A stretch of 64,000 bases of DNA from Glandiceps talaboti (taxonomy: Eukaryota > Hemichordata > Enteropneusta > Spengelidae). Each line of letters begins with the position of its first letter. Within the stretch, counting starts at the first letter, position 1. The position numbers and the translations under genes are program-made. The stretch covers positions 25,968,676 through 26,032,675 of the forward strand of contig NC_135550.1 in assembly GCF_964340395.1 (NCBI RefSeq), written 5' to 3'. Below are positions 1 to 12,200 of the stretch, piece after piece. The notes under the pieces were generated by a model, which ran no database searches, was not told the origin of the DNA, and saw nothing but the letters and a program-made list of their open reading frames with translations.

Positions 1-134
1 GTGAATTTGAGGGAGAGATACTCCCTTTAGAAAACCTATATTCTAACCCCTCCCCCCATCCCAAAGTGGTATTCTTACTTGTACCACACTACATTATTTG
101 TATATCCATGATAGCGTTGATTCTAACTAGTCAC

Positions 135-270
135 ACATCACACAGAATTTCCCTCAGTTCTGAATCATCCAAGTCTCTTCTCTTGATACCCTTCTTGCTA
201 ACACTGTGCTGTGTATTGCTTAGTAAATTGGGCTCTGAAAAATAGCATAAATTGCTACTGTGTTACTTCT
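135..270 (-). pseudogene. Partial duplicate of BTBD7 exon 4 with its acceptor
   Basis: Bases 135-270 repeat 590-725 with one mismatch (C255 versus T710) in 136 bp. The copy keeps the splice acceptor and the first 100 nt of exon 4 (135-234 on the minus strand), then diverges abruptly. If spliced in it would read ...SELREILCDV and reach TGA one codon later. It lies downstream of the intact exon in transcript order. It could be a recent segmental duplication, an alternative or poison exon, or an assembly artefact. Near-identity implies a recent origin. Confidence 0.85.
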
Positions 271-381
271 GAGCAAGGGAGCTCCCCCAAGCATTTTTAG
301 GGTAGTGGGTTCTGTGCTAAGATTTCTTACAAATCAATGAATTCTTTTTAATGTTCAAATTTGTGGATAGCCAGTAGTTAC

Positions 382-689
382 CTTGGCCTCTTCCATGTAT
401 GGTATGAATAATCTAGGTTTAATGAACATGGCATTGTTCTTGCTTCTTATCCATGGATTGATAACAAGTGTATCATCATCACTGCCAAACATGTGTGAGG
501 GCGGGCTACTTATCAGGCCTCTCTTGATGGTGTTTGTGAAAACTTCATTGTTGTGGGGTATGATGTGATCCACTCGTATGTATGGTATAACATCACACAG
601 AATTTCCCTCAGTTCTGAATCATCCAAGTCTCTTCTCTTGATACCCTTCTTGCTAACACTGTGCTGTGTATTGCTTAGTAAATTGGGCT
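382..689 (-). CDS. BTBD7: BTBD7 coding exon 4; gene continues off left edge
   Basis: A 308-nt exon from acceptor CTATTTTTCAG to donor GCCAAG|GTAACT. It encodes EPNLLSNTQHSVSKKG, then RRDLDDSELREILCDV, RGLISSPPSHMF and RPRLFIPYMEEAK. These match human EPNLLSGTAHSVNKRG, KRRDLDMEELREIL, KRGLISTPPSDM and RPRLFSPYVEEAK. With exons 1-3 this gives 595 residues, about half of the roughly 1,130-residue human protein. The missing half, the long low-complexity C-terminus, must lie left of position 1. The first 100 nt of the exon and the 36 nt before it recur at 135-270. Confidence 0.94.
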
Positions 690-1502
690 CTGAAAAATAG
701 CATAAATTGTTACTGTGTTACTTCTAAATGGCAAAAAAAAGTAAGTAAAATTTTGCCAATGTACAGTAGGGTAGTCTTACTGCAGCAAAAAACTATGCCG
801 GGCTAAAATTGTATTTTTTGAAATGTCGCCCTCTAGTGTCAAATAAGGAATATCACTTTGTTTTTTTAATACTACATGATCACTCGCAATGGTCTTGATA
901 GATGTGACTCACAGACATCAAACTTTTGTCTTGTCTTCTAACCACAATGACATAACATATTCAGTGGGGTGAACTCAAAGTTTCACATGTAATGTACATG
1001 GCATGAACTCATTAAAAACATTCACAGTAATGCACCATTGAGAAGATAATGGACTTTTATGCAAAATCAGTTTGGGTGTATCGGTAATAATTGAAATCAC
1101 TATAGTGAACAGTAGTCACGCTTTTTCTTCAGTGTAGCACTTTCCATAATTAAGAGATATTGTCTTCATCTTAATACAAACATAAGACTGTATGCTGAAA
1201 CTGATAACAGTAATGACTGCATATTATGACTACTACAATGTGTAAGTTACTTCACCAGGAGCCAAGTGTCACTGATGCAATCTAACAGTGGGTTCAACTT
1301 AAACACTAATTTCAAATGTTTGTGTTAGGTACAGGCATGTGGTATGTCAGAATGTGCTGTATGTGTATATAATCTGTATGGCATTGTATTGGTAGTTTTG
1401 AATTTAAATTGTACAAGACTTGATGTGTTTATACTTTTACATATAAAACCTATTTGCATTATGGCAACACAACTTGACAACTTGATGTCTTCAAACACAC
1501 AC
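690..1502 (-). other. BTBD7 intron 3
   Basis: Intron between coding exons 3 and 4, GTGTGT...TTTCAG on the minus strand. Apart from a CTCF-like 12-mer at 827-838 I see no coding or structured feature. Confidence 0.85.
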
Positions 1503-1578
1503 CTCTCTCCTCCATCCTCTTGATCAGCTGGTGTTCTGCCCACTTCAACACAGCTTTCAAGACATCCAACTCACTCGC
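1503..1578 (-). CDS. BTBD7: BTBD7 coding exon 3
   Basis: A 76-nt exon with acceptor TTATTGCAG|GCGAGT and donor GAGAGAG|GTGTGT. It encodes ASELDVLKAVLKWAEHQLIK and RMEER, aligning to human ASEQDILKYLIKWGEHQLMKRI in the BACK region. It ends with one base of a Glu codon that exon 4 completes. The GTGTGT donor is weaker than the GTAAGT-type donors of exons 1 and 2. Confidence 0.93.
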
Positions 1579-4500
1579 CTGCAATAAAACAAGGTAGAGT
1601 ATTTGTATCAGTGTTTCAACATTAATCATTACAAGGAACAATACAATGAAACTTTGTGGGAAAGACCTTCCTGGTATACTCTGTTCTTTCATGTTGTCAG
1701 CAGACCATGGTGAATTACTGAGTGTTAAGGTTACACAAAATCCCTTCAAATATGATATATATAATAATATATATATCATCACAGAAAACAGACTATTAAA
1801 CTCTGTAGGTTTATTTAGTTTGATAATTGATACATATTTGGTACTATACATTGTAAGTGGTCTCATTTCATAAAAGAACAAGCATTCAATTGAAGACATG
1901 GTCCCCACTTGTGCAAATTTGAATGGTGTCTCTAGATACAAAACTTCATAATTTACTGACCAATTTGCTATATGGACTTGAATGTGGAGGTCACTCAGAG
2001 TCAAAGGTATGAAAAAAAGCTGTCATTTGAGGTATAGATATTTATTATTTAAATGAAGTCATTGTTTATTAGTGAGTTAGTGTAGAAAGAATGTGTGTCA
2101 AGGTCAAAGTCTCACTACAAAGCTCATCATTGATAATGTGAGATTAGACACTTCAGTGTTGCAGTCAGAGGGTTTTTTTGGGTCTTTTGACACACATTTT
2201 TTTGACCTGACCCACAATTTTGGAAGTGATGGGTCATAGATGACCCACACTAAAATCGTATGCAAATATGCTTAGCAACATGACCATGCCTATAGCAACA
2301 GCCAAATGATCATGTATATTGCATAGATAACAACAGGGTTAAATAGGCAACTGGATAATCATTCAGCAAATATCAAATATCTAGCATGGATCAGCATGTG
2401 GGTAAATATTTTCAAAAACTGTACAGTTGTGCTGCAATGCCATTGGCGCTTTTTTTATAATGTCCCCCCAAAATTTATGATGACCCAGAAAATTGAAAGT
2501 CTCGGGACATGATGTCCAACTCTTTCAAAATGCTGGCTGCAACACTGACACTTGAATGAAATACATATCAAAGTTCAAACTGTTGCAGCTGAAAGACAAA
2601 ATGTACTTTTCTAACACACATATGGCCACAAGCAAGGACAGAACCCAATGTAATAGCCCCCTCCTGGCAGTGCCAGTTGGGGGCTGAATATACTTATAGT
2701 ATACCACACATAACCAAAGTTGAACATGTATGGACAACTTGATTATACCATAGTTATGATATATCATGATAATGCATCTATGTCATTGGCTCTGGTGCTT
2801 ATAAAAATTTAGTCAAAATGTTCACAGTCACCATTAGTCTTCCTGATTTTTCATAATTTATGCTTAAACAGGTATAATGATATTGTTCCTAATATTTTCT
2901 TCGTTCAGTCAGAAAATACTCATGACCTAAAGAGTTTTGTCACTTCTAGTCTGTATACTCCTCAGCTGAAGTAAGAAAAATATTGGGGAATAATATCTAA
3001 TTGTGTTACTTTTATACAAGGAATGAAAAGCTACACTGCTAAAATCTGTTAACTTCAGCATTGTCACATTTGTATGATAGTGTCCTACTTATGGTGGCAA
3101 CGATAAACTTTTAACAACAACAAATTATATTAAACAATGCGCAGAATTTGATACATATTGGAGGAAATTCAACTGTTGTGTTAAACCCACAATACCCAGT
3201 GTTCAGAAGATCACAGTATTTCTACATTGTACATGTAATTGATAAACATTGCTGTATTTCAGTCCATTTTTTTTAGTAATAAAGGGCCTGGATATAAATG
3301 AAGAGTGACCTATGCTTTCTAACTTCTAAGCTGTAGATTTGATGGCTTGGTGTAAATTTGTAAAAAACCTCTAGATGTATGGATTTTGACCTGTACAGGA
3401 TTGCAGGAAACCTTGCACTTAAAGAAACCCCTTGGGACACAAGTATTCTAAATTTGTTGGAATACATTGGTAGTTGCCAGTAATACCTCTGGGACAGATT
3501 ATGAACTTGTGGAGGCATTGCAGCATACATAATCAATGAACTTGTCAAGTAAGGACATAAATAGCTGTTTTTGACAGTAAGTTTACTATAATGACATTAT
3601 CATATACACAGTATTGTACCATATTGCCATAAATCTCTACTGTTCTAATAATATGACATTAACATCTGTGAAAATATGTCCACATATTGTACTACAATAA
3701 ACTTGAATGACATCTAATAATGTTTATTTTTGTAAGAATTTAATCTGTATGATACTATGTAAGCACAGTTAACAATTCAAGTGTTTATTCACAGTATGAT
3801 ATTACCAATAAATCATGTTAGTTTTCAAGTATGTATGTAAAGCGTGCTTCTATAAATGTAAGGAACATTTTTTTACCATTTTACTAATAATTGGTGACAT
3901 GAGTGAAAGATGGAGGATAGTGGTAATTTGTTAGTGTTCTTTGTTTGGACAACTTAAACCAGGTCATACTACAGCCAATGGTTGTCTAAGTAGCTAATAC
4001 ATTCTCTATATAGTGTTACACAGACACTGGCCTCTGGGTATGGAATAGGATGGTAGATTAGTATGCCACATTTTCAATGATTTCAACCATTCCACTTTGA
4101 TGCACACTCTTAAATATTAAACACCATGATGCACACTTTTAAACATGTATACTGTATTGTGAGCCTCTGGGAGTATGAATCAGAATATATCTGAGTTGCA
4201 CAATTATTTTACACTTTGATGAGCTCCGACTATTAGTGTTTATGATAGCAAAGTCTAAAAAAAGGCCACACCTATCTATACAGTAATGGGTTGCCACGGT
4301 TACAATAATCAAATATGTAAATCTGAAATAAAGAATCTAAAATTTAGAGAGATGGCAGGGAAATGCTCATAGTATACTGTGGTTGAAGCCTATCTTTTGA
4401 CATTGACATTGATTTTCATTAGCACTAGTATGACTATTTCACATGACATATTTTGGGCTAAAAGCTAGTAACTGAATTATTCGGTTAAGCTTTTTATGAA

Positions 4501-5322
4501 TCATGTCAGACTAGTCTTATTGTAGGAATGCAAATAAATGGCAAAATAATAGGTGAACTATTAGCCTGACTAGCCAGACAATGTATACAGACAATCTGAA
4601 GTACAAAGTTCCCTGTAGGACATGCAGCTGGAACACACAACTCAAGTGAACTGGTTAACTAGTTTGACTAGCCACAGCACCTGACAGCGTTACTACACTG
4701 ACTGCCGTGGGGCTGTACAATACCAATCAGTGCATTACAAACAGAACAACCTCAGATGGCAGACTAATTAAGATTTTTATCATTGCTGTGGTTAGACACC
4801 ACTTATTGTCTACAGACAACTTGTATCATGTTTTACATATACAGACAATTTTCTTCAAATGTTTATGTATGAGCTATCACATTTTAGACTCTCTGTATTC
4901 AGTTATTTTCTATCATGTTTAGTATTAAATTTCTTGCATTTATTATTGAATGACTATATCACCTTCACATTTAATATATCAAAATTTTGCACATGTTCAA
5001 TTGTAAATTGCTAAGATTCTATTTGAATGATGAGGAGTGGAGAAACCACAAACTCTGCTCAATGAGATTGAATACTACACCCTGACAACACTGTATTGTT
5101 ACAGGAAGTAGACATTCCCGATGCAAAGTATTCTACAATTAATTTCCCTTCTATTGAAACATTAATGATTCTATGATTAGATGGGCACACCTGAAAGCAG
5201 AGCTGAGATATCGTAGTTGAGAATCTCTGATAACAAGACGAAGTAAATTAGTCAGTTATAATTACTGGCGACAGTTTCTGTGATTAGATCAACAATTTGA
5301 AATGAGTGATGTATCTACTTAC
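1579..5322 (-). other. BTBD7 intron 2
   Basis: A 3.7-kb AT-rich intron. It holds a dispersed-repeat copy at about 2170-2450 and a segment at about 2820-3005 that recurs near 23195-23455 (inverted) and near 55016. No exon-like sequence was recognised in the rest. Confidence 0.8.
2170..2450 (-). repeat. Dispersed repeat copy, same family as 31140-31330
   Basis: Read on the minus strand it runs GCCAATGGCATTGCAGCACA, then ACTGTACAGTTT, ATCCAGTTGCCTAT and TTGGCTGTTGCTATAGGCAT. All of these recur in the same order at 31141-31320 on the plus strand. It is therefore the 5' part of an interspersed element inserted in the BTBD7 intron in opposite window orientation. No terminal duplication was identified. 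Confidence 0.75.
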
Positions 5323-5531
5323 TTGTAAATAGTCTGATTTCAATGCCTCAATCAGGTAGGCTTTATTCAATTCACATCCTACGGGTGATGCCGCAATCGC
5401 CAGAAACTCTTCTCTCAGGAAATGCATAGCTTGCCGATTTACCCACTGAGATCCATGAGGTTGTGAACTCCAATTTAGTACTGCTATGAAATTGTCTTGT
5501 GAAAGACTCTCTGCAATTATGTCTTCGCATG
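5323..5531 (-). CDS. BTBD7: BTBD7 coding exon 2 (start of BACK domain)
   Basis: The acceptor CTGTAG completes the split Ala codon from exon 1, and the exon ends TTACAA|GTAAGT in phase 0. It encodes ACEDIIAESLSQDNFIAVLN and on to SDYLQ. This closely matches the human region CEDIIAES...LKWSSHPYGSKWVHRQALHFL, including the conserved WSSQPHGSQWVNRQAMHFLR segment. It corresponds to the first helices of the BACK region that follows a BTB fold. The exon is 209 nt and frame is kept on both sides. Confidence 0.95.
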
Positions 5532-8045
5532 CTACAGGAACAAACACAATATCATGAAGGTTTTAATGCATATATTATGACTTATTTTCTTTTGGGACTG
5601 ATTGAAATTTCTTATAAAAATATCACCGGCATATTTTCTTGATTTGAGAGACTGGGGATTTTAGTTGAATTCAACTCTTGAACATCACAGAGTAATATTT
5701 GCATGAAAAGTCAATATTTCACATAAAATACATTAAAGAAATCCCTTATAATAGTAATGCTAAATACTCACTCCCTTTAAACTTGTACATGAGAATGGAT
5801 GAATACTATTAAGTTACCATTTTACCTCATTTTCCATGATTTATACAGCATGATAAAATATATCAGTCACATAAATCATGCAAACAACTGACCTAGAATT
5901 TAAGACTTGATTGAATCAGCTACTCTTTGACAGTGTAAAATCCACATAATATATCTATTGTGAATCTGGCTGTACACTTTAATATGAAGCCCATAGATAT
6001 AACATTAGTTGGAAGTCTGGTAAAATGAAGTACTGTACATGTAGCTAATGTTAGTTCGTTAGCTGGAAGTCTGGTAAAATGAAGTACTGTACATCTACAA
6101 TGTAGCTAATGTTAGTCTGTCGGCTGGAAGTCTAGTAAAATGAAGTATTGTACATCTAGCTAAGGTTAGTCTGTTAGCTGGAAGTCTGATAAAATGAAGT
6201 ATTATACATCTACATCTAGCTAATGTTAATTCCATGGGCTTTAAATGTTACATACAGAGGATTTGCAATAAAACTGTAGATGTATACATTCTGATATATT
6301 AAAGCATGCCTCCTTCTATGAATATCACTTTAACTGGCAACACCACAGCTTATCAAACATTGCAAATTTGATACAAGTCACAAATTTAAAACATCTTTTC
6401 ACATCAATGCTGCAGGGAAAAAAGTTCTTTTTGAAAAGAGAGAAAAGTGGAAGGCAAGCATCGGCTATACTATATTACACAAAGATGTTGGCTTTTCAAA
6501 AATTCACACAAAGATAACTAGTTTCAATATTAACCTTCCTCTACCTATCATTTACAATGATATTAGTTTGTCATTAGTCCACATCAGACAACTCCCTATA
6601 CAAATACCAAATATGCATCCTCTCTTTGCCAAGACATTTTAAGAGCTTTGAGTACAATTTATGTTACTATAGCAACTAATGAAGACAGTGTAGTTTGATA
6701 GCATTATGATTTGCTATTCTTCTGATTACATAAATCCACATAAAGCTATGGCTGCACCTGCTTTTCATCAATAGCTCTGAATCTTGCCTTCAGCAAACCC
6801 AAGATTTGTGATTCAAGCAAAGTGCTCTTATCATTACATTTGGATGATTTCTCATCTCCATTGATAACCTACACACATTTTTATTTTCTCTACACTGTTT
6901 CCATTGATTGCATTTTTATCTCTATCCATGCATAACCCCAATATCTATTTCCCAGATGGTTCTTTTGACACTTCAGGTCTTGTCCTGTGCTATTCTTAAA
7001 ATCGAGACACATGAAAGACTGAATATTTCTAAATGTTGAAGGTGCCAACTGATGTCCATAAAACTATTATTTGAATTTGAATGAAAGAGACAAATAAATA
7101 TTCCATCTCACAGCAGATAAAAATAGTCTATATATTTTCAATTTAAATTTCAGCATGGGTTCATTTTCATGCTGTTGTAAACAGGTATGTTTTTCTTGAT
7201 TTTTTATTCACATTTGTGTCCACCCTATCTATACCACACATACACAATAGTCAGGTTTATACAGTTTTTCAATGTCACTTTGTAACCACAGTTTGTTTTC
7301 CACTGTGGAGTTTTTCAGTGCCATTTTACTGCAGGCATTGTGCCAAGTATAGAGCTACAAGTGATGTTATATTGGATTTCTTCTAAGGTCAGGATCTCCA
7401 CAGCATGACATGTTATGCTGTGGTTTATGCTAGCTGCTCAAATTTAGATCGTATTCCTAGCTGCAGAGAAGTGCTCAGCTCTGGATGTAAACATTACACT
7501 TTGACATTTTGTTAACTCAGATATACGATTTCATAAATTTGAATATTATTTCTGCATTACTTTCTAAATGTTATTTACAAGAGATACAGTGCACTTTTAT
7601 TTCACCATAAATTCTAGAACAACTCAGACTCAGAGCCACATTCTCTGGCAATAAAGTAGTTGTTTTATGAGCTTCATTTAGCATACACAAATGTTAGTGA
7701 CTGGAGTACAAGAATGAAATACTTAAATATTCTGTTCAGATACAGACACATTTACTTTCACTAGTTTCAGTCAGCGTAAGAGCTGTTCAGAATTTTAATG
7801 TCACTCAACACTCATATATTTTGTGACAAATATTTCCACTTAGAAATCATTCAAAAAGCATGCCATGCATTCACACTATTTGAGAATACATGTTTGTTCA
7901 ATTTTCACTGTAATTGATTTGACCTTACATAACCCTGTCCTTGTAAACTGGTACTTTCAATACAGATCCATCATGCATTAAATATTCTGTTCCTGTGACT
8001 TGGTCACCCTACGTACTAAACACCCACTAATTCACTTAATCTTAC
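5532..8045 (-). other. BTBD7 intron 1
   Basis: A 2.5-kb intron with donor CAAG|GTAAG and acceptor CTGTAG. It contains the four-copy minisatellite at 6005-6230. The rest is AT-rich unique sequence with no coding signal recognised. Confidence 0.85.
6005..6230. repeat. Four-copy 53-61 bp tandem repeat
   Basis: Copies start near 6007, 6060, 6121 and 6175. Each carries GGAAGTCTGGTAAAATGAAG followed by a variable number of TACATC/TAGCTAATGTTAG blocks. Length differences come from the inner TACATC block. Confidence 0.85.
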
Positions 8046-9237
8046 CTTGCGCCATGATGGTGAGATCCAAGAACCGCGCAATCTGATAAACTTCCATTGC
8101 TTCTTCTGTCCTGGTAAGTTGGCCTCTCCCTGACACCATGGCTTGTACTTCACTTAGACTGCCCATACTAGGACTGTCTTGTATCACCAGGGATAAATCT
8201 ACAACATCTAAGTAGATAGCCTGTAGAAGTACTCTGGCATATCGTTTTGGTATTATAGTTTCATCTAGAACTATTCTAGTAGGTTGCTGTAAAGTCCTCT
8301 CAGTTAATTCTTCCCCTGATCTGTACCTGCGATGAAGCAAACTGCGGAAGAATGGTGATCTTGCAGCTAGAATTGCCTTGTGACACAGAAGTTCTTCATG
8401 TACTACATCACCACCGCATGCTTCGGGAAGCCCTGTTGTATCCGATAATTCTGCATCTGAGGAGAACACTAAGACTGCATCACAGTATTCTCCTGTCTCC
8501 AATAATTGTCTAAAGTCCTGTTCAAGGAGGTTTGGAGTCCCAAAATCATCTCCTAATTTCACAAGGAAGTCCAAGTTCTCCAACCTGGATTCCTGTGCAT
8601 TGAAATCACCTGTATATAGGTACCGAAGAAGTGCTGAAAACATTGATATGTCCATACCTTTGGTTCTTACATCAACGTGCACTTCAGCCCCATAATTTGG
8701 GTATCTTCGTAACAAGTCCCGAAAGAACAAACACCTTGCTGATAATATGGCTCGGTGAACTGGGAAGCAGGTATTATGGTAAATAAGATCAATATCTGTA
8801 CAGTACTTAAAATCGTAAAGATCTGACAAGTCCTCCTTGAGACAACTAGCATGTGGGCGAGCTAAGTCAGCTTGAATAACCAATTCTTTCAGTGCATGTG
8901 TAGCTTCATATTCTTCAACAAGTGCATTAAGATCCCTCACGTTCCATCCAGAAACAAGTTCTCGCATGACCCTGGCATGATCATGTGACTTGCCAGATTT
9001 TCTCCGGCGTATAAGTTTCTTCCGTAAAGTGGCAAAGCCTGTACTCTTCTTCTTTTTGTCTTTACTTGGCTGGAAAGCCATACCGACACCGTAACTGTGA
9101 AGATGTTCTGGATAACTTAAAGCATCAGAGAAATGAGTCACTGCTGAACTGGATGAAGCAGAAGAGTGTAACTGAGCAAGCTTCTCCTTTTCTCTTTCCT
9201 TTTCTTTCTCCAGGGAACTAGATGTATTCACTCCCAT
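8046..9237 (-). CDS. BTBD7: BTBD7 orthologue, coding exon 1 (two BTB domains)
   Basis: First coding exon, 397 codons plus one base, ending in donor CAAG|GTAAG. It starts MGVNTSSS, an MGxxxS N-myristoylation-like start also found in vertebrate BTBD7. An in-frame TGA at 9253-9255 and A at -3 / G at +4 support the ATG. A charged Glu/Lys stretch (residues 9-19) is followed by a basic patch (about 59-80, KDKKKKS, RRRKSGKS). BTB domain 1 spans about 141-238 (core CFPVHRAILSARC), and BTB domain 2 about 248-395 (core LCHKAILAARSPFF). The segments PSMGSLSEVQAMV and EEAMEVYQIARFL align with human BTBD7. Known role of the family: control of epithelial branching and cleft formation through E-cadherin and Snail2. 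BTB domains usually dimerise or bind cullin-3, but no partner can be read from this sequence. The identification is firm; function here is inferred from homology. Confidence 0.95.
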
Positions 9238-12200
9238 AATTTTGCTATTAGCTCATTCAGGTAGACAGACGAGTCTTCTGGATGTTGGGCACTGCCATCA
9301 CCAATCACAGTACGGGAAAGCTGTTATTAATGGCCATCACACCCACATGGGAACCCACCTTCAACCTCCTACCCAACAGTGGAACATTCCAGGGTCAAAA
9401 GTGTACAAAATACAGAATACATAGAAACATAGGTCAGCAAGCTCATTTACAGTTGCATATTCCTCTTTTGATATAGCATCATGAAGCACACTTCCTTCCC
9501 TTCACTTCAAACATGTACAGTAATTCCGGTAATAAATTCCCTATAGCAAAAAAAGAAAAAAAAGAAAAAGAAAGAAAAAATAGATGTAAATAAAAATACA
9601 GCACATAAATAAAAAAAAAGAAAAATAACGACATTAATTTCTACAATCATTACCAAGCGATCCAATATCGAAGATACATTCATACAAATCAATTAAAACA
9701 TAAATAAATTATCTCACACCAAATATATTTAGCTATTTCAATTGACCTGGAAAATAGTCCGTCAGCATGCACTAACACGTAGACTGAAAAAACCCATTTT
9801 TAAAACCGACTGACTGCATCATGCAGACATCTTGTCTATGGAGCAACTATCGGTGCATATCAAACTGTCAATTTTAATTATGCCACAACTTGATTCATTA
9901 GACACAATACATCTGAGTCAATTTCCTTAGTAATGCAATATTTGCAGAATTGTATTTCTATTATCCACAATAACTGACGGTCCACCTATATTAGTTATTG
10001 ACACCAATATGCACATGTGGTTTCAGTTTCATAAAATAAAGATAATTTTATGGATTTCTGAAATGCACCATCCATCAGACTAATGTATAACTTATGTATA
10101 CTGCATATGACAGGCTTACATCATATATTGCTTTGGGGGCTAATATCAAGATGCCATGAACTGGTAGTAAAAATAATACAATAAGTAATCAAACTTCGTG
10201 CTCTGTACGTTATATTTTCCGGTTTTAAACAAACAATTGTTTAATCCTCGACAGCAAGGGCTTCTTCGATTTACATATTCACATGGTGGACATGAGGGGA
10301 TGTTTCCGGTTCAAGCTGCTTTTGTGTACTGCATTTAGTAGATATATGTACAAAAATATAACAGTATGCCTACAGATGGTCACAATGTATGTTTCGTCAT
10401 AGCTTAATATGTTATTTGGCTACCATCCAAACCAATTTACAATAAGTGACAGAACAATGAAAAATGTAATATTAATTATGCTGGCCAGATGTTGAATCCA
10501 CTCAGTGAGTTCAACTACAAGCGACAGGGAATACAGGTCACAGTAGCTACAGTAATTATTTCAGGTGTCAAAATTCCATGGTGTTCATAATTCTCTAATT
10601 TGCTTCTCTCTCCCTAGGTTATTACATTATGTTCGTATTTGAAATGACTTTCGTTGGTCATACATATCCTGCAAGTAGCAAATAAAATTTCTGAAAAGGA
10701 CACTGGGGAGTTAAAAGTCTACTTATACAGATGTACAATTCCTTTCATTCTTCCACTCCAACACTTCAAGTAAATCCAATTTTATACTTAATTGCTTTTG
10801 TTTTCTAATTTCCAGTGACAAGTATGAGCCCCAGTGAGTAATGACAATGTACACTGGAAATTTCCCATAATACAATGACTATCAAGCATCAGTCAATCAT
10901 GAAAAGTGAGTAACATGGAGGTACTTCGGGCAGAATCGATCAGTCTTGTTTCCTGCTCCGACACAGAAATGGCGATGCTATCACCATGCAAACTGCTGTG
11001 GTAAAAATCGGCCACTAAAAGCCTAGGTGACTATACAATTCACTGCTGTGACTGTGTCTAAATGGATAAACTGCTACCCCTTTTCTTTGTGACTAATCAG
11101 GTATACTTAAAAGCCACTTAACGTGGCCAGCATGTGTACCTTTATGGATTGTCATTCTCTAACTCTGGCCGAGTCTTTGATGACTTGGAGCCTGATCTCA
11201 AAAGAACAGACAGTTTAGTGCTTCTGTTAACGAAGCGAAATTAAGTCAGTCACTCAAATCAGTTAGATGTTTTGTTCATTTCCTGCAACGAACTCAATTA
11301 CTTTACTATGGAGCTGATTAGTACTGAGTAGATCGCCAGTGTTATACCTGAAATAATAGGACAGATCTAATTCAACAACTGGCTCCAATCATACCTACTC
11401 CACAAAATTGATAATAACAATAATGTTAATTTACTCTATTAATCTTTGGATTAAGAAGACACATATAAAAGTATGTGAAGTGGACTTTCTGACAAGGAAT
11501 GCTTTTCATATACAAATCATTTTACAAATTAGTGTTAATCTGTGCTTACAACAACTGTCACTGACCAATTCAATCGTTTGAATAAAGCCTTTACAGATTC
11601 CCTAACAGGTTCAATGTTACACATTTCACAGCTGAGTAGTAAGAGGAAAACAGAATGAGATTCGCTTGGTGAACAATGTGAGTTCATTCTTAATCTAACA
11701 TGATATTACAATATATAAGATTTAAGGACAACTCGAGGAGACAGTATAATTAAGGTGAAACCTTTAGGCAGAATCCAAATTTTCACACATGGGAGTCACT
11801 TTACAGATACAATGTACTAAGTACTAAATCCTGAACACTGGCGGTTCAGTCTTTGTGTCTCCTCAGATGAACACAATCACCTGTTTCATTATCCATGATA
11901 ACAGAAATAATACTAAAGGCTCCTCAAAACAATTCAAGTGACTTTCACTCACATCATACAACCATAAATACATGTACATGTTTAGTAACTATCAGACATG
12001 ATTGAATGAATTAATCACAGATAGTGCATACATTTTCAAAGTCATCTCAGCATTTCCATACTAACTAAGAACCAAAGTGCTACCATGTCTTGTTGAATAT
12101 ATTTTCCTGTTCCTGTGCACATATATTATAAATTAATTTTCTTTCACAATGTAACAAAGAAGAATGTTTGTCTCATCATCCCATGACACAATTTAGTGGT

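Noticed and set aside
8667-8852. Minus-strand open frame overlapping BTBD7 exon 1
   Set aside because: It is an alternate-frame shadow of the well-supported BTB-domain coding sequence.
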